A stretch of 64,000 nt of DNA from Anaplasma ovis str. Haibei (GTDB taxonomy: Bacteria; Pseudomonadota; Alphaproteobacteria; Rickettsiales; Anaplasmataceae), in NCBI RefSeq assembly GCF_002214625.1, contig NZ_CP015994.1, positions 124,001-188,000 on the forward strand. Direction: 5' to 3'. The notes below the pieces were generated by a model, which searched no databases, had not been told where the DNA came from, and saw only the letters and a list, made by a program, of their open reading frames with translations. Made by a program: the position numbers and the translations under genes. Each line of letters opens with the position of its first letter. Positions within the stretch are counted from its first letter, which is position 1. Of the stretch, positions 22,792 to 32,717 are shown piece by piece.

Positions 22792-25440
22792 ATGAATAGT
22801 GGTTCACTAAGTAGTATCAGAAAAAAGTTCCTGGAATTTTTTGTGAGGAATGGACACAAGCTTTATGCATCTGCCCCGCTGGTCGCCATGGGTGACGCCT
22901 CACTACTCTTTACCAGTGCTGGCATGGTGCCATTTAAACAGGCATTCACATCTGGCGGCAGTGTTGACGGCGCAAAAACTGCGGTTTCCAGCCAGAAGTG
23001 CCTGAGAGCTGGTGGTAAGCACAACGATCTTGAGAATGTCGGGTACACAAACCGGCATCACACGTTTTTTGAAATGTTGGGCAATTTTAGCTTCGGTGAT
23101 TACTTCAAAGAGCGTGCCATAGAGTTGGCATGGTGTTTTGTCACCAAAGAAATGTGCCTAAGTAAGGACAGACTGTGGATCACAGTGTATAGCGAGGATC
23201 AAGAGGCGTTTGATATATGGAAAAAGATTACTGGATTTCCAGATGATAGGATAATAAAAATCTCCACCAGTGATAACTTCTGGAGTATGGGTGACACCGG
23301 CCCTTGCGGGCCATGCTCTGAGATTTTCTACGACTATGGTGAGCACGTACAGGGTGGCCCTCCCGGCTCTAAGGACGCTGATGGGCCCAGGTTTACTGAG
23401 GTATGGAATCTTGTATTTATGCAGTTTTGCCGTGATGAGCGCGGTGAGCTTAACCCGTTGCCTCGCAAATGTATAGACACTGGCATGGGGCTAGAAAGAG
23501 CCGCAGCGGTGGTGCAGGGCGTTTGTGACAACTACGATACTGATCTGTTCAAGGCAATTATTCGGAAATCGCAGGATGTTTTTGGTTCCCCAAATAACTC
23601 GATTGCGCACAGGGTGATAGCTGACCATATAAGAGCCGCGGCGTTTTTGATTGCTGAAGGGCTGTCACCAGGGAATGAGGGTAGGAACTACGTTCTGCGG
23701 CGCATAATAAGAAGAGCTGTAAGATATGCATATCAACTGGACCCTAGCAATGTTGCCGTACATGAGGTATTGCCTGCGCTTACCAAAGAGAACAGCGCTG
23801 GGTACATGGGTGATGCGTATCCGGAATTGGTCAGGTGTGAACAGTCAATAACGTCTGCGCTGAGGTCTGAAGGGGAGGGTTTTGTGGATACCTTGCGAAG
23901 GGGTATGGCCTTGCTAGAGAAAGAAATAGGCGGCCTGTTGCCGGGTCAGGTGTTGCTTGGAGATATTGCGTTCAAGCTGTATGACACATTTGGATTCCCT
24001 CTCGACATAACTCTGGATGTTGCCAAAGAAAGGGGCCTGAAATTTGATCAGGAAGGCTTTGATAAAGGTATGGGAGAGCAGAAGGAGAGGTCTCGCAAGC
24101 ACTGGGTAGGGTCTGGCGAAGATGCTTCCCACGGGTTGTGGGAAAAGTTGCAGGCGCAACACAAGAATACGCGCTTTGTGGGATATGATTGTTGCTCTAC
24201 CAAAGCCTCTGTTTTATCAATAATGCGTGATGGAATGGTTGTGCAGTCAGTCAATTCCGGCGAGAAGGCATGTCTATTGCTGGATGTGTCGCCATTTTAT
24301 GCTGAATCAGGGGGGCAGGAGGGCGACAAAGGCTCGATTACAAGTGTTTCTGGTGTTACAAATTCTGGTAGTGCGAACGTTGCTGAGGTTACATACACGA
24401 GAAAGGCCTCCAATTTGCACATTCATGAGTGTACCATTACCAGTGGGGTGTTCAATGTTGGTGACACAGTTGATGCAGCCATAGATGTAGATAGAAGAGA
24501 GCGGCTTAAGGCCAACCACTCGGCCACTCACATATTACACAGCGTACTCAGGACTTACATAGATGGGAACATTCAGCAGAAAGGTTCTCTGGTTGCCGAG
24601 GACAAACTTAGGTTTGATTTTAGCTACGCGTCTGCGCTCACCAAAGAGCAGATTGTGTTGGTTGAAAGGGAAGTAAACCGCAGGATAATGTCTAATAAGC
24701 CGGTCCTCACCGATCACTGCAGTTTTGAGGCAGCGGTGCAGGGTGGGGCGATTGCCCTTTTTGGGGAAAAATATTCTGAGCACAGCGTAAGGGTGGTCAG
24801 TATGGGTGACTCTAAAGAGTTATGTGGTGGGACCCACGTTAGATATACTGGTGACATAGGCGCCTTTAAAATAGTATCGGAATCTGGTATTGCATTGGGG
24901 GTACGCAGGATTGAAGCAATCACCGGACAGTCTGTGGTTGATGGCCTCAGGAAAAATGGAGACACATTGCTGCATATTTCAGGGCGTCTTGGGGTGCCTG
25001 TGGGCGAAGTCTCCGAGGGGTTAGAGAGGTTATTAAAAGAAAAGCTCGAGCTCAAAAAAAAGCTAGTTGGCGCCTGGCACGAGATTATCAGAAGCGCTAT
25101 CAACCCCGTGAGCTGCGGTGCAGGAGTTGTGCTGCACTGCGGCTATTTCCCCACGATTCCAGTAGACGCGATAATGGAATTCATGAAGAGCGCGAGGAAA
25201 GCCGAGAGTGGAATTTTTGCCATAGCTACAGCCGCGGATGGCAAGGCTGTCCTCATTATTGGGGTTGGTGACACTGCCAGCAAGGTACTTGGTGCGTCGG
25301 ATCTGGTCAAAGCTTTGGCGGATTTGCAAGGTAAGGGTGGAGGTAATACCGGTCTTGCCAGGGTTAGCCTAGAGGTTAGTAGTGTGCAAGAAGCGCTGTC
25401 TACCATACTGAGTAAGGTAATGGCGGCATTCCCGACCTGA
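22792..25440 (+). CDS. alaS: alanyl-tRNA synthetase
   Basis: 882 residues, full length. Class II catalytic core (FLEFFVRNGHKLYASAPLV near the start; DTGPCGPCSEIFYDYG; TGMGLERAAAVVQG), editing domain with HSATHILHSVLR and the CGGTHV zinc motif, and the C-terminal oligomerisation/DHHA1 part (GKGGGNTGLARV). It charges tRNA-Ala and clears Ser/Gly mischarging. ATG 22792 matches the family start. The final 38 coding bases, plus sequence beyond the stop, are repeated at 27120 onward. Confidence 0.97.
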   Translation: MNSGSLSSIRKKFLEFFVRNGHKLYASAPLVAMGDASLLFTSAGMVPFKQAFTSGGSVDGAKTAVSSQKCLRAGGKHNDLENVGYTNRHHTFFEMLGNFSFGDYFKERAIELAWCFVTKEMCLSKDRLWITVYSEDQEAFDIWKKITGFPDDRIIKISTSDNFWSMGDTGPCGPCSEIFYDYGEHVQGGPPGSKDADGPRFTEVWNLVFMQFCRDERGELNPLPRKCIDTGMGLERAAAVVQGVCDNYDTDLFKAIIRKSQDVFGSPNNSIAHRVIADHIRAAAFLIAEGLSPGNEGRNYVLRRIIRRAVRYAYQLDPSNVAVHEVLPALTKENSAGYMGDAYPELVRCEQSITSALRSEGEGFVDTLRRGMALLEKEIGGLLPGQVLLGDIAFKLYDTFGFPLDITLDVAKERGLKFDQEGFDKGMGEQKERSRKHWVGSGEDASHGLWEKLQAQHKNTRFVGYDCCSTKASVLSIMRDGMVVQSVNSGEKACLLLDVSPFYAESGGQEGDKGSITSVSGVTNSGSANVAEVTYTRKASNLHIHECTITSGVFNVGDTVDAAIDVDRRERLKANHSATHILHSVLRTYIDGNIQQKGSLVAEDKLRFDFSYASALTKEQIVLVEREVNRRIMSNKPVLTDHCSFEAAVQGGAIALFGEKYSEHSVRVVSMGDSKELCGGTHVRYTGDIGAFKIVSESGIALGVRRIEAITGQSVVDGLRKNGDTLLHISGRLGVPVGEVSEGLERLLKEKLELKKKLVGAWHEIIRSAINPVSCGAGVVLHCGYFPTIPVDAIMEFMKSARKAESGIFAIATAADGKAVLIIGVGDTASKVLGASDLVKALADLQGKGGGNTGLARVSLEVSSVQEALSTILSKVMAAFPT

Positions 25441-25547
25441 TGTCACATCTCATGCCAGCACTGGCCTTGAAAAGTGCAGCAAAAAGCTCAATGAGGCATC
25501 TCTCAAGTGGGGTAATGCGGTTGATGAGATCAAAGGACTTCAAACTG
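25403..25547 (+). repeat. direct repeat spanning the alaS 3' end, copy 1
   Basis: Bases 25403-25450 are identical to 27120-27167. After an 11-base indel, similarity continues with scattered mismatches to about 25547/27262. The two copies enclose a 1.6-kb segment holding the gene at 25691. Confidence 0.9.
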
Positions 25548-25690
25548 CCATCAACCGTGGTGGTACTCCAACTCCCAGCACTGAGCCATGGGCTCCTGAT
25601 GGTGTAGGTAGCAATACCTTCTACGGTAAACTAGACAGTATAGCGCATAAGATTGCAGAAGCAGCTAAGAGCACCTGGGAAGGCCTGGGC
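25421..25690 (+). pseudogene. open 5' extension of the 466-residue gene without a start codon
   Basis: The frame of the gene at 25691 is open upstream for 90 more codons back to a TAA at 25418. It contains no ATG, GTG or TTG. The reading (TGLEKCSKKLNEASLKWGNAVDEIK and on to NTFYGKLDSIAHKIAEAA) looks like real protein, so the parent gene has lost its 5' end, apparently at the alaS junction. Confidence 0.65.
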
Positions 25691-27091
25691 ATGACTGGTG
25701 TATTCATAGGTCATGTGGCTAAGCTAACTGGTACAGTCTCCCTATGCGCAGCATTCATGCTAGGAGCTGTGGCAGGATTCCCTGTTACAACTCTGATGCT
25801 TACGATGGATGTGGATGGTAAAGCATCAGAGTTATGCGAGAAGTTTGAGAAGTTTATCAAAGACAACATAGAGCAGTCGGCCAGAGACATCATGGCCTCA
25901 GAGTTTGTATCATCAGTATCTGGCAAACTCACAACATGTGCTGCAGCTATCAAGCACGCCTTCGCACCAGTTGATGCATTGCTTGATGGCCTAAGTACCC
26001 AAGGTCTGGAGACTGACCAAGCCATCGTAACCGCCTTCAAAGCAGTTGGTGATGCCATAACCCATTGTGGGGTATTAGCAGTCTCCATCATGAAGCAAGG
26101 CCTCACCAAGGATACCCTTGACATGGTGCTCAAGAGCACGGAAGCCGTGTATAGTGGCATAAAGGATGCTGTCCAAAAACTTGTTGAGCAGGCTAAGACG
26201 GATCATGGAGCCGCAAGTGATGAATACCTAAAGCACGAAAGGGTAGGTGAAGGTGTACTCAAAGCATGTGAAGATGCTTACAACGCATTGAAGGAAGCTG
26301 TAACCAAAGCAGAGAATACACTAAAGGCAGCAGCTGCATTACCTGGCCAAGCATATGATGCCATCAAACAAGCAGCTGAGACACGTGCGCAAGAAAGGGC
26401 AGACCAGGCACAAGTTCAACAACAAATCAGTGAAGCATATGCCATGGCCATGGGTGGTGATGTCAAGGCTGAACGTACCCAACAAGTAAACAAGGCGATT
26501 GATGAAGCTACTCAAATATTTGCCAAGCTTAGAGATGCAGGTGCTATATCCCAAGAAGAGATGAATCAGTATGTGCAGTCCTTTGCACAACAAGAACCTG
26601 CTAAGTCAGCTAGGGACCTCGTAGACTCAGTAGTTAGTGGCATATCTTCCGTAGCAAGTCGCCTAGCACATGGTGTAGTAACCATAGGTCAAGCTATTGG
26701 TGAACAAGTCAGCCAAAATGTGAAAGACCTGTTGTCCTCAACAGCTGCAGACTACAAAGCTGTAGATGAGGCCATGAGCAAGGCAGCAAATGATAACAAC
26801 ATTACTGCAGAGACACTAATAGGTGCTACAGTAAAAGCCTGCTCAACTGAACAGGCACAGCAAACCAAAGGTGCAGCAGGTATCGATCAAAATACCCTCC
26901 AGGAGGCACAGCAAACCAAAGGTGCAGCAGGTATCGATCAAAATACCCTACAGGAGGCAGCTGAAGGCCTTGCTAGTGCTGTGAATGAGGTTGGACAGAT
27001 ATCCTCCCTCAATCAAGCAGAAACCCAGATTGCTCAAGGACAACAACAGCAGTCTAAATCCCCTGTCACAATACCACTGATGATAGGGTAA
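25691..27091 (+). CDS. helical repeat-containing protein of unknown family, probably 5'-truncated
   Basis: 466 residues from ATG 25691. A hydrophobic hairpin near the start (KLTGTVSLCAAFMLGAVAG then PVTTLMLTM) is followed by long Ala/Gln/Glu-rich helical text with coiled-coil tendency (about 140-460) and a 17-residue tandem repeat near the C-terminus. It has no signal peptide. I do not recognise it. Because the upstream 90 codons are open but start-less, this may be the remnant of a longer paralog, or a gene that now uses an internal ATG. It lies between two copies of an alaS-tail repeat, on the same strand as alaS. Its Ala/Gln-rich text differs from neighbouring housekeeping genes. Confidence 0.55.
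   Translation: MTGVFIGHVAKLTGTVSLCAAFMLGAVAGFPVTTLMLTMDVDGKASELCEKFEKFIKDNIEQSARDIMASEFVSSVSGKLTTCAAAIKHAFAPVDALLDGLSTQGLETDQAIVTAFKAVGDAITHCGVLAVSIMKQGLTKDTLDMVLKSTEAVYSGIKDAVQKLVEQAKTDHGAASDEYLKHERVGEGVLKACEDAYNALKEAVTKAENTLKAAAALPGQAYDAIKQAAETRAQERADQAQVQQQISEAYAMAMGGDVKAERTQQVNKAIDEATQIFAKLRDAGAISQEEMNQYVQSFAQQEPAKSARDLVDSVVSGISSVASRLAHGVVTIGQAIGEQVSQNVKDLLSSTAADYKAVDEAMSKAANDNNITAETLIGATVKACSTEQAQQTKGAAGIDQNTLQEAQQTKGAAGIDQNTLQEAAEGLASAVNEVGQISSLNQAETQIAQGQQQQSKSPVTIPLMIG
26855..26956 (+). repeat. two tandem copies of a 51-bp unit
   Basis: Units 26855-26905 and 26906-26956 differ at one base. Each encodes AQQTKGAAGIDQNTLQE in frame, so copy number can change without a frameshift. Confidence 0.95.
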
Positions 27092-27119
27092 GAACTAGCC
27101 CGAAAGCTATCAGATAGGT

Positions 27120-27262
27120 CCATACTGAGTAAGGTAATGGCGGCATTCCCGACCTGATGTCACATCTTATGCAGTAAACATGCCGGCACTGGCCTTGAAA
27201 GATGCAGCAAGAAGCTCAATTAAGCATCCCAGAAGTGAGGTGATGCGGTTGATGTGATCAAT
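27120..27262 (+). repeat. direct repeat of the alaS 3' end, copy 2
   Basis: This is the partner of 25403-25547, with 48 identical bases at its start. It has stops in the frame that is open in copy 1, so it is non-coding debris between the 466-residue gene and sucD. Confidence 0.9.
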
Positions 27263-27274
27263 GGGGTTGTGTGG

Positions 27275-28159
27275 CTACGAACTACGCTTTCCCATGACAT
27301 CCAGAACAGTTTTACCTATTACTGCCGGAGTTTCTGCCACAGCAACCCCAGCGCGCTTCATGAACTCGATTTTACCCTTGGCTGTACCCGAGCTTCCAGA
27401 GGATATGGCACCGGCGTGCCCCATACGTTTGCCTGGAGGAGCAGTCTGCCCGGCAACAAAGCCGACCACAGGTTTTTTTGTGCCTGAAGATTGGAGAAAC
27501 TCTACCGCTTCCTCTTCCTCAGAGCCTCCTATCTCGCCTATTATAACAATACCGTGCGTTTCCTCGTCTTCTAAGAACAGCTGCACGCAATCTAGAAACG
27601 ACATCCCATGAACTGGGTCCCCCCCGATTCCTATACAAGTTGACTGGCCCAGCCCTACCGCTGTGGTCTGAGCTACTGCTTCATAGGTTAGGGTTCCAGA
27701 ACGGGAGACCACTCCTATGTTACCCTTTTTGTGGATGTACCCCGGCATAATGCCTATCTTGCACTCTTCTGGTGTTATTATTCCAGGACAATTCGGACCA
27801 ATCATCCGACTTTTAGAGCCAGCAAGCGCCCGCTTAACCTGCACCATATCAAGAACGGGTATGCCTTCTGTAATGCAAACTATTAGCTCAATTTCAGCTT
27901 CTATAGCCTCGAGTATTGCATCAGCAGCGTACGGGGCAGGGACGTATATTACACTCGCGTTTGCTTGAGTTTCGGCTTTTGCCTGTAACACGGTGTCAAA
28001 CACTGGTAACCCAAGATGTGTAGTGCCGCCCTTTCCAGGGGTTACTCCGCCGACCATCTTGGTGCCATAGGCGATTGCCTGCTCGGAGTGAAAAGTCCCA
28101 TTAGAGCCGGTAAGGCCTTGACATATAACCCTTGTGTACTTGTCCACCAAAACAGACAT
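27275..28159 (-). CDS. sucD: succinyl-CoA ligase alpha subunit
   Basis: 294 residues. CoA-binding Rossmann part ([21 protein letters not shown]), GGVTPGKGG, and the phospho-His loop ([18 protein letters not shown]) near the end. With SucC it makes succinate and ATP/GTP from succinyl-CoA in the TCA cycle. It is 8 bases downstream of sucC on the minus strand, so they form an operon. Its 3' end abuts the accessory insert after alaS. Confidence 0.97.
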   Translation of the reverse strand: MSVLVDKYTRVICQGLTGSNGTFHSEQAIAYGTKMVGGVTPGKGGTTHLGLPVFDTVLQAKAETQANASVIYVPAPYAADAILEAIEAEIELIVCITEGIPVLDMVQVKRALAGSKSRMIGPNCPGIITPEECKIGIMPGYIHKKGNIGVVSRSGTLTYEAVAQTTAVGLGQSTCIGIGGDPVHGMSFLDCVQLFLEDEETHGIVIIGEIGGSEEEEAVEFLQSSGTKKPVVGFVAGQTAPPGKRMGHAGAISSGSSGTAKGKIEFMKRAGVAVAETPAVIGKTVLDVMGKRSS

Positions 28160-28167
28160 GCGTTCTC

Positions 28168-29334
28168 CTACCTTCTCTCATTTACCATCTTAACAATAAA
28201 GCTGGCGGCCTCGTCCAAGTCTGTTGCTGCGGTTATTCCAAGACCAGAATCGTCTAGAAGTTTGCGCCCAATCTCGAAGTTAGTACCGGACAATCTGACC
28301 ACGAGCGGTACGTCCACACCAATCTCCTTGGTGGATTCTATTATGCCTTTGGCTATTACATCACAGCGCATAATACCGCCGAATATGTTTACCAGTATGC
28401 CCTTCACACCGCTTTGTAGTATTATATTGAAAGCCTCACGCACTGCCTCTTGGCTTGCGCCCCCGCCCACGTCTAAAAAGTTTGCCGGCTCTCCACCATA
28501 GTACTTTATTATGTCCATAGTTGCCATAGCAAGGCCCGCGCCGTTTACCATGCAGCCTATATTGCCGTCCATCTTTATGTAGCTCAGCCCGTGCTCTGCA
28601 GCTTCCAGCTCCTCGACTGCGTACTCATCTGGATCTTGTAGTTTTGCAACTTCTGGGTTGCGGTACAACCCATTGTCGTCAAACGCGATCTTCGCGTCCA
28701 GCGCGAGAAACTCACCACTAGATGTCTCAGCCAAGGGGTTGATTTCTACCTGGCTCGCGTCTGTTTCTACCAAAACTTTGTAAATCTTGCGTGCCATGGA
28801 CGCGACACCAGAGACTTGCTTTGGACCAAGGCCAAACCGGCGGCACAACTCCTGCCCATGGAAGGAACGGAAACCATACAGGGGATCAATATGTACAACG
28901 GAAACCATATCGGGACGCTCTTTTGCTACCGTTTCGATATCAACACCGCCCTCGCTGGAGAAGATAACGCTAACCCTACCAACGCCGCGATCTACAACCG
29001 CACCTATGTAGTACTCCTTGCCTATGTCAGCTCCCTCTTCCAGGTAAACCTTATTGACTTTCTGCCCCTCAGGGGAGGTTTGGTGGGTTACCAGAACGGA
29101 GTGCAGCATCTGCTCCACGAGCGACTTCACTTCGTCTCTGGTATTTCCTATCTTGACACCTCCGGCTTTACCCCTGCCTCCAGCGTGGATCTGGGCCTTG
29201 ACCACTACCGGGCCTGGAGCCAGATCTCCTAGCAGGCGATCAACCTCCTCGACTGACTCAACCACGACACCCCGGGGCACGGTGACACCGAAGCTACTCA
29301 AAACACCCTTCGCTTGAAACTCATGAACGTTCAC
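28168..29334 (-). CDS. sucC: succinyl-CoA ligase beta subunit
   Basis: About 388 residues from the GTG at 29334, preceded by CAGGAG as Shine-Dalgarno; this gives the family N-terminus (M/V)[11 protein letters not shown]. The frame stays open to 29367. ATP-grasp domain ([19 protein letters not shown]) and C-terminal ligase part ([32 protein letters not shown]). It pairs with the downstream sucD. Confidence 0.96.
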   Translation of the reverse strand: MNVHEFQAKGVLSSFGVTVPRGVVVESVEEVDRLLGDLAPGPVVVKAQIHAGGRGKAGGVKIGNTRDEVKSLVEQMLHSVLVTHQTSPEGQKVNKVYLEEGADIGKEYYIGAVVDRGVGRVSVIFSSEGGVDIETVAKERPDMVSVVHIDPLYGFRSFHGQELCRRFGLGPKQVSGVASMARKIYKVLVETDASQVEINPLAETSSGEFLALDAKIAFDDNGLYRNPEVAKLQDPDEYAVEELEAAEHGLSYIKMDGNIGCMVNGAGLAMATMDIIKYYGGEPANFLDVGGGASQEAVREAFNIILQSGVKGILVNIFGGIMRCDVIAKGIIESTKEIGVDVPLVVRLSGTNFEIGRKLLDDSGLGITAATDLDEAASFIVKMVNERR

Positions 29335-29436
29335 AACTACCGCTCCTGCAAAACACAAAGACCGCACACAAACACGACGGCAGCAGCGGGTGCATATGGA
29401 CTACGCTGCCAACGTGGGAAACCCAGGCCGCAAAAA

Positions 29437-29700
29437 CTACCCATCATCAGAGATTAGAGGCCTGCAAATATTGAAATGTCTGGCGCTTATCTGAAATCTT
29501 CCAAGTTTGGGCTCAGAAGATGCGCCGTGAAGCTTTTTCCGCCTTCGCTCGCAATCGTCCCTCTTTCTGGCGCGCTTCTCAGAGGGTTTCTCATGGTGAG
29601 TTATTTTCATCTGCCGCGGCTTACCCTCCCTCTGAAGCTTCTTCTTTAGGGTACGTATGCCCTGTTCTATATCTCCATGATATACGACAACCTCAACCAA
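29437..29700 (-). CDS. rpsU: 30S ribosomal protein S21, C-terminally extended
   Basis: About 87 residues from a TTG at 29700 that follows GAGAGG; a TTG at 29715 is also open. The S21 core is clear: IRTLKKKLQREGKPRQMKI then KPSEKRARKRDD. S21 is usually about 70 residues. Here the basic region is followed by an unusual tail of about 25 residues (from GASSEPKLGRFQ). It may be genuine or due to stop loss. It lies between sucC and pstS on the same strand. Confidence 0.85.
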   Translation of the reverse strand: MVEVVVYHGDIEQGIRTLKKKLQREGKPRQMKITHHEKPSEKRARKRDDCERRRKKLHGASSEPKLGRFQISARHFNICRPLISDDG

Positions 29701-29806
29701 ACCAAAACCTCTCAAAGACTAAACGATACGGAGCCACATGATAACACAACAGCCCATGTGGTCAAACTTTTTCTTACCTGGGACTACCGTCGGACAGCCA
29801 ACAACA

Positions 29807-30823
29807 TCACCCTTCCAGAAGCTCATTCACCTTCCGGCTTGTCTGCTCTAGCTGTTCTTTCTGTAGGGGCACGAAGCCCAGGTTTACCAAATATCCAGAG
29901 CCCCCGATCGACTCTGGGCGCAGCACCTCCTTGACGAACTCTTTCAACCCAGGGGTGCTTTGCAGGTGCTCCCTCTTCACATAGATGTAAATTGGCCTGG
30001 ACAGCACGTACTTTCCGGAAGATATTGTGTCATAGTTGGGCTCAACGCCGGCAACCTTATTTCCTTGTATTTCTCCCTGGTTCTTCACCAAGAAGCTGAA
30101 ACTCAATATACCAAAAGCATTGCTGTTCTTCGATATTTTGTGTATCACCACGTTCTCACTAGTGGCAACTTCTATGTACTTTCCGTCATTCCTTATGCTG
30201 CTGCAAACCCTTTTTCTCTCCTCCAAATTTGGGTACGAGTCTACAAAGTTCTTAGCGCTCATGCATACCCCGCTGATTGCGGTGTCGACAAGAATATCAT
30301 AGGTTCCGGTATTTTTGTGGGGGCCATAAACCTCGATCTCATGTTCAGGCAAGCCGGGACGCACCTCCGACCACATGCTATGCTTGTTTATGGGAACCTT
30401 ACCGTACTCATCAGACAGGCTGTACTTGCTTAGAGCGCCGAACAAGTCCACCAAGGAAAAATCAACTTCCTCCTTTTGCTTAGCGCTTGCTACTACTATG
30501 CCATCGTAGCCCAAACCTATCTCGATCATGTCCTTCACGCCGTTAACGCCGCAAAGCTCGACCTCCGCATCCTTGATGCGCCTAGAGGACATCGCTATGT
30601 CTGGTGTATCACTGCCGCTGCCAGCGCAAAACATGTTAAAGCCCATGCCGCTGCCCACAGACTCTATGACCGGGGTCCTATAGGCGGAGAACCTACCGAA
30701 CTCCTCGGCGACAGAGGAAATAAAGGGGAACACGGTAGAAGAGCCGACTACCCTAATCTGATCAGCTCCAGCTCCTAACGCAAGTGCGACAAGCGCCACA
30801 AAGGAAAACCCCCAAAGCCCCAT
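29807..30823 (-). CDS. pstS: phosphate ABC transporter substrate-binding protein PstS
   Basis: 338 residues with an N-terminal signal (GLWGFSFVALVALALGAGA). The PstS fold follows: DQIRVVGSSTVFPFISSVAEEF, then GSGMGFNMFC and DIAMSSRRI, which are the phosphate-binding loops. It captures phosphate in the periplasm for PstC/A/B. The gene lies 7 kb from pstC, showing the broken-up pst operon typical of Rickettsiales. Confidence 0.92.
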   Translation of the reverse strand: MGLWGFSFVALVALALGAGADQIRVVGSSTVFPFISSVAEEFGRFSAYRTPVIESVGSGMGFNMFCAGSGSDTPDIAMSSRRIKDAEVELCGVNGVKDMIEIGLGYDGIVVASAKQKEEVDFSLVDLFGALSKYSLSDEYGKVPINKHSMWSEVRPGLPEHEIEVYGPHKNTGTYDILVDTAISGVCMSAKNFVDSYPNLEERKRVCSSIRNDGKYIEVATSENVVIHKISKNSNAFGILSFSFLVKNQGEIQGNKVAGVEPNYDTISSGKYVLSRPIYIYVKREHLQSTPGLKEFVKEVLRPESIGGSGYLVNLGFVPLQKEQLEQTSRKVNELLEG

Positions 30824-30879
30824 ACTTTCCTACTGCCTCACCAAGGACAACACACGAAATGTACCACTGCCATGCTTAA

Positions 30880-31512
30880 CTAAGAATTAAGCATGTGACC
30901 GCTGACAAACTTAAACAGCTCATCGCCTTGGCCCTCAGACGCATTAAAATCTGGCGCGAAATGCCCAACGTACTTGCCTTTCCCATTGATTAGGTACATG
31001 AAGGTTGAGTGATCGATGTCACCATCACTTGCCTTTTTGTCACCCACGTACACCTTGTAGTTCTCGACCGCGCTCTTTATGTCCGCTTCCTCACCTGTGA
31101 GCATCTGAATTCTTGCGTCGAAGGCCTTGTGATACTCCCGTAACTTTGCGACAGTGTCGTTCTTCGGATCAACAGTTATGAACACAACTTGCAACTTATC
31201 GGCATGGTCGCCGAGCTTATTGAGGAGTTGAGAAGCCATTCCTAACTCAGCAGGACACGTGCGCTTGCAGGCCGAAAAGCCGAATATCACCAACATATGC
31301 CTGCCGCCAAAATCGCCGCTACTGACGGTGACCCCCTCGTGGTTAATCAAATTGCTGAAAGATGCGGAGGCTATGCCCTCGCTCGCAACTTCGGAGGTGG
31401 TGAACCTCTCGCCGATTTTACTGAAAATGCCCTTCTTGTTCACATAAGAGTATCCTAGGAACACGGCAGCAACGAGCAGCAGCAGGTTAGACACAATCTT
31501 GAAAATTCTCAT
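30880..31512 (-). CDS. SCO1/SenC family copper chaperone
   Basis: 210 residues. N-terminal membrane anchor (FKIVSNLLLLVAAVFLGYSYV), then a thioredoxin-fold domain with the copper-binding CxxxC in FSACKRTCP, the DPKND region (VFITVDPKNDTVAKLREYH) and the downstream metal-binding His in DIDHSTFMYLI. SCO proteins load copper into the CuA site of cytochrome c oxidase. All three metal ligands are present. Confidence 0.93.
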   Translation of the reverse strand: MRIFKIVSNLLLLVAAVFLGYSYVNKKGIFSKIGERFTTSEVASEGIASASFSNLINHEGVTVSSGDFGGRHMLVIFGFSACKRTCPAELGMASQLLNKLGDHADKLQVVFITVDPKNDTVAKLREYHKAFDARIQMLTGEEADIKSAVENYKVYVGDKKASDGDIDHSTFMYLINGKGKYVGHFAPDFNASEGQGDELFKFVSGHMLNS

Positions 31513-31698
31513 CTATCACACTCCAACGAACACTCAAAAATGCGCCACATTGCCGGACGGCAAAAATGAGCAGGCGCAATCGTAGCACCTATGCCCAGAT
31601 TGGTCAAGCAGCCATAGCACACTGAGTATGCCAACACAAAGCCAACCTTGCAATTAACCCGAAAGGGTGTGTGTGGTTATACAACATAAAGTTGAGGT

Positions 31699-32715
31699 CT
31701 AACGTTCGGAAAGCGCCAGACAGCTTTCTGCTTCCTTGACCAAATCTTCCATAATGTGCTTGACGCTTTTTATGTTCGTCACAAAACCAACGCTTTGCCC
31801 GGCCATCAAGGAGCCATCATGCACGTCACCTTCAATAACAGCCCTTCTCAATGACCCGGCCCAAAACCTCTCAATCTTGCGCTGCCCCTCTTCTTTCGAG
31901 ATTTCCCCGCGGTTATATAGCGATATTACTTCGCGCTGTAATTCGAGAAAGCGCGTACTTGCTTCATTTGCTATGGCTCTTACCGGTACTACGGGGAAGT
32001 CTTTGCTAAGTTGTACAGATGGCACTGCGTCTCTGGAAGAGGATTTTATGAACACCTCTTTAAATTTAGGATGTGCCTTAGATTCATGCGAGCACACAAA
32101 CAAAGTTCCTATCTGGCAACCACTCGCCCCCATGCTCAGATAGCTGCTTATCATGTCTCCCGTGCCTATACCCCCGGCTACGAAAACCGGGAAGTCGCTC
32201 AATTGCTCACTCTTCCGGAAAAAGGGTAAGATTTCCTGAGCTAGTACCGAAGTGCTAACTGGGCCGATATGACCACCCGCTTCCATGCCCTCTATCACTA
32301 GCCCATCTGCTCCCATTCTGACCAGCCTTCTCGCAACGGCAAGCGAAGGTGCGAAGCACATGCTTTTCACTCCGGACCGCTTGATCAAGTTTAGGGTTTT
32401 GCTGGTTGGGATCCCGCCTGCCAACACTATGTGAGAAACCTTTGCGCGCACGCAGACCTCGATCTGGTTATCCAGATCTGGGTGTATAACGATTAAGTTG
32501 ACTCCAAAATTTTTGTCAGTTAGCCGCTGGGTTTCCTCTATTGCGGCTTGCAGCTCCTGAGCGTACATTGCGCCGCAGGCCAATACTCCGAAGCCCCCCG
32601 CATTTGAAATGGCAGATACAAGGTTGGGCTCTGACACCCAACTCATTGCTCCTCCCATGATAGCGAACTCACTGCCTAGGAAGTCCGCCCCCTTCTTCCA
32701 CAAACGTGAAAGCAC
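31699..32715 (-). CDS. nitronate monooxygenase / FabK-like flavoprotein
   Basis: 338 residues with an FMN-binding TIM barrel. Near the start is IMGGAMSWVSEPNLVSAIS, then AGGFGVLACG; later VIEGMEAGGHIG and VFVAGGIGTGDMI with SMGASGCQIGTLF. The family includes 2-nitropropane dioxygenases and the enoyl-ACP reductase FabK, which cannot be separated here by eye. It ends 2 bases from the end of a minus-strand cytochrome b561 gene, which lies upstream of it, so they may be co-transcribed. Confidence 0.88.
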   Translation of the reverse strand: MLSRLWKKGADFLGSEFAIMGGAMSWVSEPNLVSAISNAGGFGVLACGAMYAQELQAAIEETQRLTDKNFGVNLIVIHPDLDNQIEVCVRAKVSHIVLAGGIPTSKTLNLIKRSGVKSMCFAPSLAVARRLVRMGADGLVIEGMEAGGHIGPVSTSVLAQEILPFFRKSEQLSDFPVFVAGGIGTGDMISSYLSMGASGCQIGTLFVCSHESKAHPKFKEVFIKSSSRDAVPSVQLSKDFPVVPVRAIANEASTRFLELQREVISLYNRGEISKEEGQRKIERFWAGSLRRAVIEGDVHDGSLMAGQSVGFVTNIKSVKHIMEDLVKEAESCLALSER

Positions 32716-32717
32716 TT

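Noticed and set aside
25403-27167. Integrative element with att sites at alaS
   Set aside because: The repeats look att-like, but there is no integrase, and similarity extends into the accessory gene text, so a simple local duplication explains it as well. Kept as a finding on the duplication only.
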